64,000 bases of DNA, from the NCBI RefSeq assembly GCF_002214365.1, contig NZ_CP014854.1:1785092-1849091 (forward strand), in the 5' to 3' direction. The DNA is from Thermococcus celer Vu 13 = JCM 8558. Lineage in GTDB: Archaea; Methanobacteriota_B; Thermococci; Thermococcales; Thermococcaceae. The notes below the pieces were generated by a model. The model searched no databases. It saw nothing but the letters and a program-made list of their open reading frames with translations, and was not told where the DNA came from. A program made the position numbers and the translations under genes. Every line of letters starts with the position of its first letter. Position 1 is the stretch's first letter. This document shows positions 16,279 through 25,226 of this stretch, piece after piece.

Positions 16279-17160
16279 TCACAGAAACCTCCCGAGGAAC
16301 TCCCCGACCTTCCTTTTCCACTCCTCGGGGTGGAGCTTCAGCGTCCTGACGTGGGGGGCGTCCGTCACCCAGAGCTCGACGTTCCCGTTTACGCTCCTGT
16401 TCCGCTCGTAGAACTCCCTCACTTCCTCCACCTTCACGAGGGGGTCTTTCTCGCCGGCTATCAGGAGGAGGGGCTTCCGCACCCTATCCGCGTACTCAAC
16501 CATGTTCAGCTCCTTCGCCCCGCTGAAGAGCTTCGTGAATGGCTTGACGAAGTTGTAGAGCCCCTCGGGAAGGCTGGCGAAGTACCTCAGTCCCCTCGCG
16601 CCGGTTCTGTCGAGGTAGATCGGAGGGCTGTCGGCCACTCCACAGCAGACCCCCTCGATCTCCGCGAGGGAGCGTATCGTGACTACCGCCCCCATGGAGA
16701 ACCCGACGAGAGCGACCCTACGTGCCTTTTCCGGGTGGTTCTCCATCAGCCATTTAACGGCCGCCTTGACGTCGAGGAGCTCCTTCTCGCCAACCGTCGT
16801 GTACTTCCCCTCGCTCTCGCCGTGTCCCCTGAAGTCGAAGGCCAGGACGTTGTAACCCTCGTTGAGGAGGAACTCCGTCGTCTGTTTCATGTAAACGTCG
16901 TCCCACCTGCTCCTCGTGTAGCCGTGGAGCGGAAGAACGGTTTTATCACTTCCTCCCTCTATCCACCAGCCCCTGAGCTTAAGACCCTCCTCCGTTGTGA
17001 ACTCGACGTTCTCGTAGTCAAAGCCGAGGTCCTTTGGCGTCCAGTCACCGACGAAGCGCTCCGGCTTGGTCATCTTGTAAGCCACGAAGGCCGAAAAGCC
17101 GAGGAAGGCCAGGAAAAGCAACAGGATTACGACGAGTATAATCCAGATGATGGCCATCAT
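16279..17160 (-). CDS. Membrane-anchored alpha/beta hydrolase
   Basis: A 293-residue protein. Residues 3-28 are one long hydrophobic anchor; the rest is an alpha/beta hydrolase domain probably facing outside. Motifs: PLHGYTRSRWDD (oxyanion-hole region), FDFRGHGES, nucleophile elbow VGFSMGAV near residue 150-157, GEKDPLVKVEE (acid Asp) and TDAPHVRT (catalytic His). It resembles bacterial YqkD/BEM46-like hydrolases of unknown substrate. Two tandem ATGs follow GAGGTGAGTG; either could start. It lies in the same direction as two MFS genes upstream. Confidence 0.82.
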   Translation of the reverse strand: MMAIIWIILVVILLLFLAFLGFSAFVAYKMTKPERFVGDWTPKDLGFDYENVEFTTEEGLKLRGWWIEGGSDKTVLPLHGYTRSRWDDVYMKQTTEFLLNEGYNVLAFDFRGHGESEGKYTTVGEKELLDVKAAVKWLMENHPEKARRVALVGFSMGAVVTIRSLAEIEGVCCGVADSPPIYLDRTGARGLRYFASLPEGLYNFVKPFTKLFSGAKELNMVEYADRVRKPLLLIAGEKDPLVKVEEVREFYERNRSVNGNVELWVTDAPHVRTLKLHPEEWKRKVGEFLGRFL

Positions 17161-17209
17161 CACTCACCTCGTTCAAAATCCACCTTAATGAAAAAGAAAT
17201 AAAAAGTAT

Positions 17210-18538
17210 TTAACCCTTCTCCGCGTTCCCCTCGACGTCGAGGTTCTTCATGTACCATATCATCGGCATCGCCAGGAGGACGAGCAGGGCCCCTATGGGG
17301 AAGAGCACCCTGTAGTTCCCACCGGCGAGGTCGACTATCGCACCGCCTATGACCCCCGCGAGCAGGACCGGAAGCGAGCGGGTGGCCTCGAAGAAGCCGT
17401 AGTAGCGCCCGGTGAAAGCTTCCTTCTGGAATTTTGTGAGCAGGTCGCCGATTACCGGGTAGGACGCCGCCATGAGAACTCCCCACCCGATTCCTGCCAC
17501 CCCGAGGGCGATGACTATCTGGGTCTGGGTCGTTATGAACCATCCCCAGAGCTGGGGAATCGCAAATATCAGGCCGCCGAGGATTATGCTCAGGCGTCTT
17601 CCGAGTTTATCGTAGATTATGCCCCCAGGCAGGGCACCGATGAGGACCGTGACGTTGAAGAGGGCCATGAGGTAGAGACCGAGCGAGGTAACGGCCTTCA
17701 CGTTCTCCTCCGTGGCCGAACCGTGGAGTATGTAGGCCAGTATGCCGTAGAGGAAGATGCCTATGAACTCGAAGCTCATCCACCATAGGGTCTGGGCGGT
17801 GTAGAACTTGAGGAAGTCCCTCTTCTCCACTATGCTCCGGAGGTACGCCCCCAGATTCTCGTTTTCCTCTATTTCGGGAGCTTTTGGTTCCTTAACGATG
17901 AAGTACACGAAGAGGGCCGCCCCGATAAGGAAGAGGGCGGTTACGAGGAAGGGTATCCTGAGGTAGGGGGTCTGCGCCAGGGCCTTTATTCCCTCGCTCT
18001 CCCCGGTCTCGGCCACGGCCTTCGCTATAAGAAAGCCCGCGAGGCCGAAGAGGAAGAGGTTACCCGCCCACTCGAGCAGGGTTATCACGCCGCTCGCCTT
18101 CCCCCTCTGCCCGCTCTCCACGGTGTCGGGCATCAGGGCCCTGTACTGGGCGGTGTAAAGGTGCATCGACAGGTAGAAGAAACCGAGGGTCAACGCAAAC
18201 CCCCAGAGGGGCACCCCCATCGCGTAACCGGTGTATATCATCAGCGCCGCGATTCCAGCCAAGAGACCCCCGGCCATTATGAACGGCCGCCTCCTCCCGT
18301 GCCTCGATTTGAGGGTATCGCTGTAATAGCCCAGGAGCGGCGGCACGAACAGACCTATGAAGCCCTCCATGGCCAGTATGGTTCCCTTAACAAACGCCGA
18401 ACCGGTGTAACTGGAGAGCAACGGGAAGGAGAGTCCCTTGTTGAGGGCCCAGCCGACACTCCTGCTGAAGCCCAGAAGGGCGAGACCGAGAACAACACCC
18501 CAGCTGAATCCCTTTCGCTCCAAAGGTACCACCTCCAT
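17210..18538 (-). CDS. MFS transporter, SLC45/GPH-like
   Basis: A 442-residue, 12-helix major facilitator. The loop after helix 2 reads GYYSDTLKSRHGRRRPFI, the MFS motif A in the form typical of the sugar (SLC45/GPH-like) branch, and a second copy, YDKLGRRLS, follows helix 8. It is probably a proton- or ion-linked solute carrier, possibly for sugars. An ATG at 18538 exists, but GGAGGTG lies inside the first codons, six bases before TTG 18523, so the true start may be that TTG. It forms a tandem pair with the next MFS gene, both reading left. Confidence 0.8.
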   Translation of the reverse strand: MEVVPLERKGFSWGVVLGLALLGFSRSVGWALNKGLSFPLLSSYTGSAFVKGTILAMEGFIGLFVPPLLGYYSDTLKSRHGRRRPFIMAGGLLAGIAALMIYTGYAMGVPLWGFALTLGFFYLSMHLYTAQYRALMPDTVESGQRGKASGVITLLEWAGNLFLFGLAGFLIAKAVAETGESEGIKALAQTPYLRIPFLVTALFLIGAALFVYFIVKEPKAPEIEENENLGAYLRSIVEKRDFLKFYTAQTLWWMSFEFIGIFLYGILAYILHGSATEENVKAVTSLGLYLMALFNVTVLIGALPGGIIYDKLGRRLSIILGGLIFAIPQLWGWFITTQTQIVIALGVAGIGWGVLMAASYPVIGDLLTKFQKEAFTGRYYGFFEATRSLPVLLAGVIGGAIVDLAGGNYRVLFPIGALLVLLAMPMIWYMKNLDVEGNAEKG

Positions 18539-18608
18539 TATTTGTGTGTCTATGTCCAGGAGAGTTTTAACGTTTTGGTATACGTTCCAGAGCTAAAAAA
18601 TGAAAGGT

Positions 18609-19946
18609 TCAGTCCATGTCGGGGACGTAGTCGAGCGCATCACCGCGGTACCTGACGACGTCGCCCCTCCTGACGAACTGCATGGCTATCGCCGCCAGGA
18701 TGAAGAACGTTACCGCGAAGGGTAACAGCGTCCTGTAGCCGATGAGGTCGAGGAAGGCTCCGGCCAGCGGTGGCGCAACGAGGTTGGCCGCCTGGCTGAA
18801 GAAGTAGTAGAGTCCCGTGTAACCGCCGAGCTTCTCCTCCGTGGTCATGTCAACGACCATGGGCAGGGAGTTCACGTTCACCATGGCCCATCCCAGGCCC
18901 CCCACAAAGAAGAGCCCCATGAAGGTCATCACTACGGGGTCGGTTAGGGAGCTGGAGCCGGGCTTCTGGCTCTCCCCGACGAGGTAGGCCCCTATCAGTA
19001 TGACCACCACCAGCATGAGTCCGAGCGTTATCGTCCTCCTCCTGCCGAGCCTTGCGCCGATGAAGCCCGCGGGAATCGCGAATATCATGAAGCTGAGGGA
19101 GAAGGTGCCGAGCATGAAGGCACCGGTGCTCTCCTCGATGCCGAGGTGGTACTTGGCGTAGCTCGTGAAGAACGTCTCCAGCGAGTTGAACGCTATGAAC
19201 CAGAAGAATATCGCGAGGAGTATGGCCAGTAAACTCCGCTCGTGGCTCGCGAAGACGTCCTTGAGGTTCTCTTTGAGCTCTCCGAAGCTCTTGTGGGACG
19301 TCTCCGAGAGGAGTTTCTTTATCTTGACCTTCTCACCCGGAACGCGGTACTCCTCGGGCTCGGGGACGAAGAGGACGACGAGCAGGTTGGCGAGGAGCAT
19401 CACCGCCGCACCGAGGTAGAAGGGGTAGGCGTAGTTGATGTCGTAGAGGACCTTACCGCCGAAGTAGGCTAAAAGGGCCCCAAGGCCGCCCATGAAGTTG
19501 ATTATACCGTTGGCCTGGCTCCTCTTCTCGCTCGGGGTTATGTCGGGCATGAAGGCGATTACCGGGGAGCGGAAGAGGGCCATGAAGAAGTTCATGAAGA
19601 TTATCGTGCCCATAAAGAGGGCGAGGTTCTCGTGTGCCCTTGAAACCGGTATTAGCGCGAACATTATCGCAGCGGAGGGTGCACCGAGGAGTATGTAGGG
19701 CTTTCTGCGCCCCAGCCTCGTCCGCGTCATATCGCTCAGCGCACCTAAGAACGGGAGCAGGAGAACCGCGAAGAGGTTGTCTATCGTCATGATGAAACCG
19801 GTCACGGTCTTGCTGAGGTGGAACGTGTCCTGCAGGAATATCGGTATGTAAGCGTTGTAGAGGGCCCATATTATGCTTATTCCGAAGAACCCAAAACCGA
19901 GGATGAATATCCTTGAATATTTGAACTCCAACCCGTTCACCCCCAT
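18609..19946 (-). CDS. MFS transporter, second of a tandem pair
   Basis: A 445-residue, 12-helix major facilitator with GALSDMTRTRLGRRKPYILLG (motif A) after helix 2 and ARLGRRRTI after helix 8. It is the same broad sugar-carrier-like type as its neighbour 70 bases downstream, but the sequences differ clearly, so it is not a recent duplication. As with the neighbour, the ribosome site GGGGGTGAAC lies just after the ATG and fits TTG 19934 better. It is divergent from the glycerophosphodiesterase pair, so the two groups share one 80-base promoter region. Confidence 0.8.
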   Translation of the reverse strand: MGVNGLEFKYSRIFILGFGFFGISIIWALYNAYIPIFLQDTFHLSKTVTGFIMTIDNLFAVLLLPFLGALSDMTRTRLGRRKPYILLGAPSAAIMFALIPVSRAHENLALFMGTIIFMNFFMALFRSPVIAFMPDITPSEKRSQANGIINFMGGLGALLAYFGGKVLYDINYAYPFYLGAAVMLLANLLVVLFVPEPEEYRVPGEKVKIKKLLSETSHKSFGELKENLKDVFASHERSLLAILLAIFFWFIAFNSLETFFTSYAKYHLGIEESTGAFMLGTFSLSFMIFAIPAGFIGARLGRRRTITLGLMLVVVILIGAYLVGESQKPGSSSLTDPVVMTFMGLFFVGGLGWAMVNVNSLPMVVDMTTEEKLGGYTGLYYFFSQAANLVAPPLAGAFLDLIGYRTLLPFAVTFFILAAIAMQFVRRGDVVRYRGDALDYVPDMD

Positions 19947-20028
19947 CCCGTAGTGGGTTTTATCAACGGGAAGAATAGCCGGACGAAACTTTTAAGGCTT
20001 GTGAGTTCATTTCTGAGCGGTTGAACAT

Positions 20029-20781
20029 ATGACAACTATGAACAGTGGACGGCCGGTAATCCTCGGGCACAGGGGGTTCAGGGGCCCCATCGAGAACACC
20101 CCGACCGCTTTCAGGCGCGCCCTCCGCTACGCGGACGGGATAGAGTTCGACGTTAGGGTTACGGGCGACGGGAAGGTTGTGATCCACCACGACGATACCT
20201 TTTGGTCGAATGGTTCGCGGTACAGGTTAAGGGACCTGAGCATTGCGGAGCTGAAGAGGCTACACCCGCTCGGGAGCATGGTCCCGACGATGGAGAGGGT
20301 TCTGAAGGAGTTTTCAGGTGCCCTATTCGATGTGGACGTCAAGGAGCCCGAGGCCGTCGAAGGTGCCCTCAAAATCGTGGAAAGACAGGGGGCAACCGAA
20401 CGGGCGGTTTTCTCGGCCGACGACCCCGGGATAACTAAAACCCTCCTCAGGGAGTGCCCCGACTGCAGGGTCGGTTTCTCCGTAATCGGTTACCCCTCCG
20501 TTCCTTGGATAGCACGGTTCAGGGGCCTCCACTCGATTCACGTTCCCATCGATGCGGTCTCCTACGTCGGTTACCGGCCGCTGGTGGTTCTTCTGCGGGC
20601 CCTTCGGAAACGCGGCCTGAGGATCTACCTGTGGAACTACATGATGGACGAGCTGACATGGGTTCCGAGGTTTTTGCCCTCTGTCGATGTCGTTATCTCC
20701 GACGACCCGGCGAGGCTGAGGAAAACTTTTTACGCCGGCGGTGTATCCGGAAGGGGCGATGCACATGTGGGAGAGGGATAG
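20029..20781 (+). CDS. Glycerophosphodiester phosphodiesterase (first of two)
   Basis: A 250-residue GDPD-family TIM barrel that cleaves glycerophosphodiesters to glycerol-3-phosphate (or the archaeal sn-1 form) and an alcohol. Catalytic residues are visible: [13 protein letters not shown] (12-24, His and Arg plus Glu-Asn), [11 protein letters not shown] (metal Glu/Asp), HHDDT (catalytic His) and VDVKEP (Lys). There is no signal peptide, so it acts in the cytoplasm. The TATA-like AAACTTTTAAGG lies about 40 bases upstream. Its 3' end overlaps the start of a paralogue. Confidence 0.87.
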   Translation: MTTMNSGRPVILGHRGFRGPIENTPTAFRRALRYADGIEFDVRVTGDGKVVIHHDDTFWSNGSRYRLRDLSIAELKRLHPLGSMVPTMERVLKEFSGALFDVDVKEPEAVEGALKIVERQGATERAVFSADDPGITKTLLRECPDCRVGFSVIGYPSVPWIARFRGLHSIHVPIDAVSYVGYRPLVVLLRALRKRGLRIYLWNYMMDELTWVPRFLPSVDVVISDDPARLRKTFYAGGVSGRGDAHVGEG

Positions 20782-21511
20782 GGTTATCGTCCTCGGACAC
20801 AGGGGTTACATGAGCCACTACCCTGAGAACAGCCTTCTGGCTTTTAGGAAGGCCATTGAAGCAGGAGCGGATGGAATCGAGCTGGACGTCTGGCTCACGC
20901 GGGACGGGGAAGTAGTCGTCATGCACGACGAGACCATAGACCGGACGAGCAACATGAGTGGAAAGATAAAGGAGATGACGCTGGAGGAGCTTAAGGGGGC
21001 CGACATCGGGATGGGCGAGAGGATCCCGACCCTCGAGGAGGTCTTCGAGGCCCTTCCCAAGGATGCGCTCGTCAACGTCGAGATCAAGGACCCGGATGCG
21101 GTTGAGAGGGTCGCCGAAATCGTGGCCTCCAGCAACCCGGAGAGGGTGATGGTGTCCTCCTTCAACTTGGACGCGCTCAGGGAGTACAGGAAGCAGGACG
21201 ATACCACCAGGATGGGCCTCCTCATAGAGCGCGAGGAAGTCGTTCCGATGGTTCCTAAGCTGAAGGAGGAGCTCAACCTCTGGTCGATAAACGTTCCGGT
21301 TGAGGCCATCTACATGCTCGGGCTCGAGAAGACCATTGGGGCCCTCCAATGGGCGCGCTCCATTGGGCTTAAGGTCGTCCTCTGGTCGGGGAACGACGCC
21401 CTCTTTTACAGGGACGACAACCTGGCCAAACTCAAGGGCCTCTTCGAGGGGGTCATAACCGGCGACGTCGAAAATATGGTGGACTACCTCAAAGGCCTTG
21501 GACTGAGGTAA
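20765..21511 (+). CDS. Glycerophosphodiester phosphodiesterase (second of two)
   Basis: A 248-residue GDPD paralogue with [35 protein letters not shown] and NVEIKDPD, all standard catalytic and metal residues. It is closer to the bacterial UgpQ consensus than the upstream copy, which has IENT and a shortened HHDDT-FW loop. Start: GGGGCGATGCAC precedes ATG 20765, so it overlaps the previous gene by 17 bases and translation is probably coupled. Confidence 0.87.
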   Translation: MWERDRVIVLGHRGYMSHYPENSLLAFRKAIEAGADGIELDVWLTRDGEVVVMHDETIDRTSNMSGKIKEMTLEELKGADIGMGERIPTLEEVFEALPKDALVNVEIKDPDAVERVAEIVASSNPERVMVSSFNLDALREYRKQDDTTRMGLLIEREEVVPMVPKLKEELNLWSINVPVEAIYMLGLEKTIGALQWARSIGLKVVLWSGNDALFYRDDNLAKLKGLFEGVITGDVENMVDYLKGLGLR

Positions 21512-21552
21512 AACCTTTTAAGGTTCTTTTCTTTACTTCTTCTGGTGTGAGT

Positions 21553-21720
21553 ATGCGCTGGCGTCCGCTCCTTGTTGCCATCGGGAACCTCTATCCTGAC
21601 GGGCTCGTTTACGTTCTCGACGGTTGGAAAGTTCAAAGCGCCTCGAACTTCTGGAGGAATATCCTGAGGTCTGTCTTGAACGGCTCCTTCGCGCGCTCTA
21701 TCTCCTCGTTGAGGAGCTGA
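21553..21720 (+). pseudogene. Short orphan frame with promoter and ribosome site, possible gene remnant
   Basis: After GDPD there is AACCTTTTAAGG (a TATA-like box), GGTGTGAGT and ATG 21553, opening a 55-residue frame beginning MRWRPLLVAIGNLYP. The first 27 codons look coding, but from 21633 the frame runs antisense through the small convergent gene and has no independent support. I read this as the intact 5' end of a gene whose body was lost by deletion or rearrangement. It could instead be a genuine short protein. Confidence 0.3.
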
Positions 21721-21833
21721 ACGAAGTTCTCCTCGTCCGTTGACTCATCCCAGAGGCGTTTTACGATGTTTTCGAGCTTCTCGTAGTATTCAACGTAGGG
21801 TCTCGCCTCGAAGAGGGCCTCCTCCAGTTTCAC
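21633..21833 (-). CDS. Small conserved-looking charged protein next to PrsW-like protease
   Basis: A 66-residue, highly charged and probably helical protein (LEEALFEARPYVEYYEKLENIVKR-like pattern). I do not recognise its family. The GTG start overlaps the TGA of the PrsW-like gene (GTGA), with GGGGGGATGGGAT as ribosome site, so it is translationally coupled to that gene and may act with it. Confidence 0.65.
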   Translation of the reverse strand: MKLEEALFEARPYVEYYEKLENIVKRLWDESTDEENFVQLLNEEIERAKEPFKTDLRIFLQKFEAL

Positions 21834-22537
21834 ATCCCATCCCCCCTTTTGAACCAGTAGTACCAGAAGCGGGACGCGTCCTCCAGCTGACCGAGTATCA
21901 GGAACTGGCGGAGTATAGCGGTGTTGATGAGTATCAGAAGTATCAGGATGATGTTGTATGCGGGAACCGCTGTGCTAAGGAACGCGAAGTAGTCCCAGGT
22001 TATGTGGAGCAGCATCGCGAGGCTGAAGTAAGGCACGAGTGAATACGCCCTCCCCTCGGCCTTCAAACCGTAGCCAACGCCGATTATGGCGCTCCAAGTC
22101 GCGTGGGCGAAGGGGGTGAGGAAAGCACGCACAACCGTCACGGCAACGCCGTATCCCATACCGTAAAGGAAGTTCTCGGTGGTGGCGAACCCAAGGCCGG
22201 CGGCGACGCCGTAGACGAGGCCGTCCATTATACCGTCCATCTGTCCCGCCTTGAAGGGCCAGGCTATCGCCAGCGCTTTTGCCGGCTCCTCAACGAGTCC
22301 CGCCACGAGCGCGACGTAAAAAGCGGTCAGCGGGAGAATTGGCTTCACTATGCCGCCGAGGGTGAGGAAGCTTTCAAGGAGATAAGCGATTCCAACGGAG
22401 AGAGTCCCTCCGAGCACGAACGTCCCAACAACGTACCTCCTCGGCTCGGGCTCGTATTTGTCGGCGTGGTAAAAGTACCACAGTATAATCAGGGCCGGAG
22501 CGTATGCGAAGAACAGCAAAACGCTTAGCACGTCCAT
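21830..22537 (-). CDS. PrsW-family intramembrane metalloprotease-like protein
   Basis: A 235-residue membrane protein with about 7-8 segments. PrsW-type signatures are present: LVEEPAKAL near 82-90 (the EExxK motif), GLGFATTEN (about 114-122), PFAHATW (near 143) and LLHITWD (near 178), giving the Glu and His residues thought to hold zinc. Bacterial PrsW cleaves anti-sigma factors; archaea lack those, so the substrate is unknown. GGTGAAGTGATCA precedes ATG 22537. It is coupled to the 66-residue gene downstream. Confidence 0.85.
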   Translation of the reverse strand: MDVLSVLLFFAYAPALIILWYFYHADKYEPEPRRYVVGTFVLGGTLSVGIAYLLESFLTLGGIVKPILPLTAFYVALVAGLVEEPAKALAIAWPFKAGQMDGIMDGLVYGVAAGLGFATTENFLYGMGYGVAVTVVRAFLTPFAHATWSAIIGVGYGLKAEGRAYSLVPYFSLAMLLHITWDYFAFLSTAVPAYNIILILLILINTAILRQFLILGQLEDASRFWYYWFKRGDGM

Positions 22538-22580
22538 TGATCACTTCACCAAAGAAAATTGGGGTTGAAGATTTAAAGGT

Positions 22581-23345
22581 TTAGCATTCGCTGAACAGTT
22601 CCTCCATGTCAAGTCCCTGGCCCTCCAGATAGCTCACGAGAGGCTGAGGGGGCTCGACGGAGGCCGAATTGATGCCGCTTATTTCTATTTTAATCTCGTC
22701 AACCCAGCGTTCATTGTCCTTCGTGTAGTACGCCCTTTGAAGTATCTCAACAGGGATTAGATCCCGGGTCAGCTTTACCGTCACGGTGCCGCTGTAGTCT
22801 TTTTCGGTTCTCCCTTCACTCCAGAGGGTGTGGTTAACGGTGATGAGGTAGTAGTCCCCTTCGGCTGTTACCGTTGCGTTTTCGAGGGGAAAGCCCCTCC
22901 AGAGGTTATCAAGGAGGGTGGAGTTAAGTTCGGGACCCTTTCCTTTTTCATAACACGAGAACTGCCAGTTCACGAGACCGCTCCTGTTGGTCAGCGTGAC
23001 GAATCCCGCCTTAGTCGTGTAGTAGTATACTTCATAGACCAGCTTTCCGGTCCTACTGGCGACGGTGATCGAGGATTTCATCTCGTTTTTCTTATCTATG
23101 GCGACTTTGGAATGGAGCGCTGCGGTAAGGTTGGTCCCGTTGTAGGTCTTGATGTCCATGACGTATTCATAGCTTTCTATTCCGGCAACCGCACTCTCAA
23201 GCTGCCCTTTCGTAAAAGGCAGGCTTCTGGTCGTGGTTGTCGTCGGGCTATTTCCACCCCCGCTTCCGCCACCGGAGATACACCCTGACACCAGGACCGT
23301 GAGAACGAGAAGCACGCCGATGATTCCCATGTATCCCTTTCTCAT
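22581..23345 (-). CDS. Secreted lipoprotein of unknown function
   Basis: A 254-residue protein with a signal peptide and lipobox VLVSGC at about residues 17-22, then a Gly/Ser/Thr linker (TTTTTRS). The mature domain is rich in beta strands, N-glycosylation-type NxT/S sites and aromatic residues, similar in style to LolA/LppX-like lipoproteins of Thermococcales. No catalytic motif is visible. GGGTGGTATA precedes ATG 23345. It stands alone between PrsW-like and phosphoesterase genes on the same strand. Confidence 0.75.
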   Translation of the reverse strand: MRKGYMGIIGVLLVLTVLVSGCISGGGSGGGNSPTTTTTRSLPFTKGQLESAVAGIESYEYVMDIKTYNGTNLTAALHSKVAIDKKNEMKSSITVASRTGKLVYEVYYYTTKAGFVTLTNRSGLVNWQFSCYEKGKGPELNSTLLDNLWRGFPLENATVTAEGDYYLITVNHTLWSEGRTEKDYSGTVTVKLTRDLIPVEILQRAYYTKDNERWVDEIKIEISGINSASVEPPQPLVSYLEGQGLDMEELFSEC

Positions 23346-23391
23346 TATACCACCCGGAGGTAGTTGGGCTCCCGGTATTAAAAGGTTGGCA

Positions 23392-24072
23392 TCAGATAGA
23401 ACTTAAAGCCCTGCTCAGGTCTCTTAACCTACCAAAATCGAGAAGTTCCTGATCAACGGGAACCAGAACCCGCGCGCTGGCGGGATCGTACTCACGAAGG
23501 AACGGCGATACTATCTCCCTTAGAACGTCGTTCCCGTAGGCCCACGGACTGAAGGCCGGGAGAACCACCAGTTCCTCACCCATCAGGAAGACCGGAACCT
23601 TGACAATGGCCCCAACCTCGTCCCTGAGCCTTATCGCGGGATGCTCGTGGCCGATTATGAAGCGCTCCCCCTCCACGAGCTTATGACCGTGGACCAGCTT
23701 CCATCCTTTTAATTCGAGCTCATCGACGACCTCAACGCCCAGTTCCCTCAACCAGAGCGTCCCGACGTCGTGGTTGCCCCGGACGAGGACGATCTCCTCG
23801 ACCATCGGCGAGACCTCCTCCACGAAGGCCCTGAGTTCCTCCTTCTCGCGCCACTCCGGGACGAAGGAGTGCTTGAGGTCGCCGTCGATTACCAGTCTCT
23901 TCGGTCTCTCCGCCCTCAGGAGTTTCTTCAGGTTCGCGACGACCTCGTGGAAAACCCTCGGGAGGTAAAAACCTTCCCTCGCCATGCTGACCTCGTAGCC
24001 GAGGTGGAGGTCCGCTACGACGAGCGCGTTTCCAAGTCTGAGCGCCTTTCCGGGGAGGGGTACCGGTTTCAT
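23392..24072 (-). CDS. Archaeal SbcD-related metallophosphoesterase (TIGR00024-like)
   Basis: A 226-residue calcineurin-like phosphoesterase. Metal motifs in order: VADLHLGYE (19-27), IDGDLKHSF (62-70), LVRGNHDVG (about 96-104) and IGHEHPAI (near 140). Family members are single-domain archaeal proteins related to SbcD/Mre11 but without the Rad50-linked regions; the function is unknown. In bacteria the relatives sit beside Lhr helicases in a DNA repair system, but no such helicase is visible here. The start ATG 24072 has no clear ribosome site. Confidence 0.82.
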   Translation of the reverse strand: MKPVPLPGKALRLGNALVVADLHLGYEVSMAREGFYLPRVFHEVVANLKKLLRAERPKRLVIDGDLKHSFVPEWREKEELRAFVEEVSPMVEEIVLVRGNHDVGTLWLRELGVEVVDELELKGWKLVHGHKLVEGERFIIGHEHPAIRLRDEVGAIVKVPVFLMGEELVVLPAFSPWAYGNDVLREIVSPFLREYDPASARVLVPVDQELLDFGRLRDLSRALSSI

Positions 24073-24162
24073 GTGCTCGAGTTCGAGGTTCAGCTTTTAA
24101 GTTTTGTTAGGGTAACCGAAAGGGTTTTAAATCTGCCACCAAGTAGACAACGGTGAGTAAAA

Positions 24163-24447
24163 ATGCCCTACCTTGGTTTCGCGAGGAGCCCCCACGGGCC
24201 GGTTAAAACGTACGAACTCGTGCTGGACGAACTCAGGAGGAGGGGTTTCTCCATAAGGTTCTCGAAGCACCACTGGGCCGGCGATTTGCCCTTCGGCTTG
24301 ATAATGGCCGAAACGGACAGGGGGGACGTCGCCGTGAGGTGGGCCCTTGGAAAGGAGTTCAAACTGGAACTTGAGGAAGTGGATAGGGAGACGTACGACG
24401 AGTTCGTCGAGGACACCCTCGAGTACACCAACGCAGACTCCGATTAG
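24163..24447 (+). CDS. Small conserved protein, function unknown
   Basis: A 94-residue mixed alpha/beta protein beginning MPYLGFARSPHGPVKTY. I recognise no named family. It has a well-placed promoter (GGGTTTTAAATC, about 24121-24132) and ribosome site (GGTGAGTAAAA before ATG 24163), so expression is likely. Its stop overlaps the convergent HAD gene by four bases. Confidence 0.65.
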   Translation: MPYLGFARSPHGPVKTYELVLDELRRRGFSIRFSKHHWAGDLPFGLIMAETDRGDVAVRWALGKEFKLELEEVDRETYDEFVEDTLEYTNADSD

Positions 24448-25112
24448 CCTCTCTTCACCCTCTCTATGACGTCGAAAAGGCTCCACAGGTCCCGTATCAC
24501 GTGCAGGCGGGGAATCAGAGCGAGCCGCTCACGGTTCTTCTCGACGAACCTCGCGCTGAAGGGGAAGTAGTACCAGACGTACTCCGTGTTCTCGTCGCCG
24601 TGGCCCACGAAGCGCCAGGGCTTGTCGTCCACCCAGATGAACGTGTCGTTCCCGTATTTGCTCCGGACGAGGTCAAAGGCCTCCGCTATCGTCATCTCCC
24701 TCCCGAAAACGATGACGTCGTCGAAGAGGTCGTAGATGCCCATCATCTTGAGCCTCTTAACCTTCATTCCATCTATGAAGTCCTCGGCCGAGAAGGAGAT
24801 TACCGTGTGGCCCTCCTCCCTAAGCTTCCTCAGGAGCTCGGGGGCATCGTCTATCGGTTTGCTGAGCCTCGCCCTCTCCTCGAACCAGGCCTCGAAGAAC
24901 TTCGTCCTCAGGAAGAAGGGGGGCCTTGACGTCTTCCTGTGGCTTCCAAAGGTTGGTCTCTCGAAGTAGTTCTCGATCCCCGTTAGGGCCTTCGCCCAGA
25001 GCCCCTTGAGGGGTAGCCAGGGGTAACGCTTCTTCAGAGCCCTGAGGAAGGCCTCCTCGATGCACGAATAGGTGTCGGCCAGCGTTCCGTCGAAGTCGAA
25101 GGCGATTATCAT
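24444..25112 (-). CDS. HAD-family hydrolase
   Basis: A 222-residue haloacid-dehalogenase-type phosphatase. Motif I is AFDFDGTLADT (4-14, nucleophile Asp), motif II is ISFSAEDF (Ser, about 105-112), and WVDDKPWRF near 170 gives the acidic motif IV pair. The cap region (20-90) is long and aromatic. Substrate unknown. It reads convergently into the 94-residue gene and is divergent from gcvPA. Confidence 0.8.
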   Translation of the reverse strand: MIIAFDFDGTLADTYSCIEEAFLRALKKRYPWLPLKGLWAKALTGIENYFERPTFGSHRKTSRPPFFLRTKFFEAWFEERARLSKPIDDAPELLRKLREEGHTVISFSAEDFIDGMKVKRLKMMGIYDLFDDVIVFGREMTIAEAFDLVRSKYGNDTFIWVDDKPWRFVGHGDENTEYVWYYFPFSARFVEKNRERLALIPRLHVIRDLWSLFDVIERVKRG

Positions 25113-25162
25113 GGCGATCCCACCCTAAGTGTCCTGGCGGCCTTTAAACTTTTACCACGGCA

Positions 25163-25177
25163 CAAAGCATATATGGG
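25163..25177 (+). promoter_or_regulatory. gcvPA-gcvPB promoter
   Basis: CAAAGCATATATGGG gives a TATA element centred near 25171, about 55 bases before ATG 25227, preceded by a purine-rich stretch suitable for a BRE. No glycine riboswitch-like fold is evident in the short leader. Confidence 0.6.
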
Positions 25178-25226
25178 TTGGACCCTAACATTCAACGAGC
25201 ATCTTAAAGTTTAGAGGGTGATGGGT

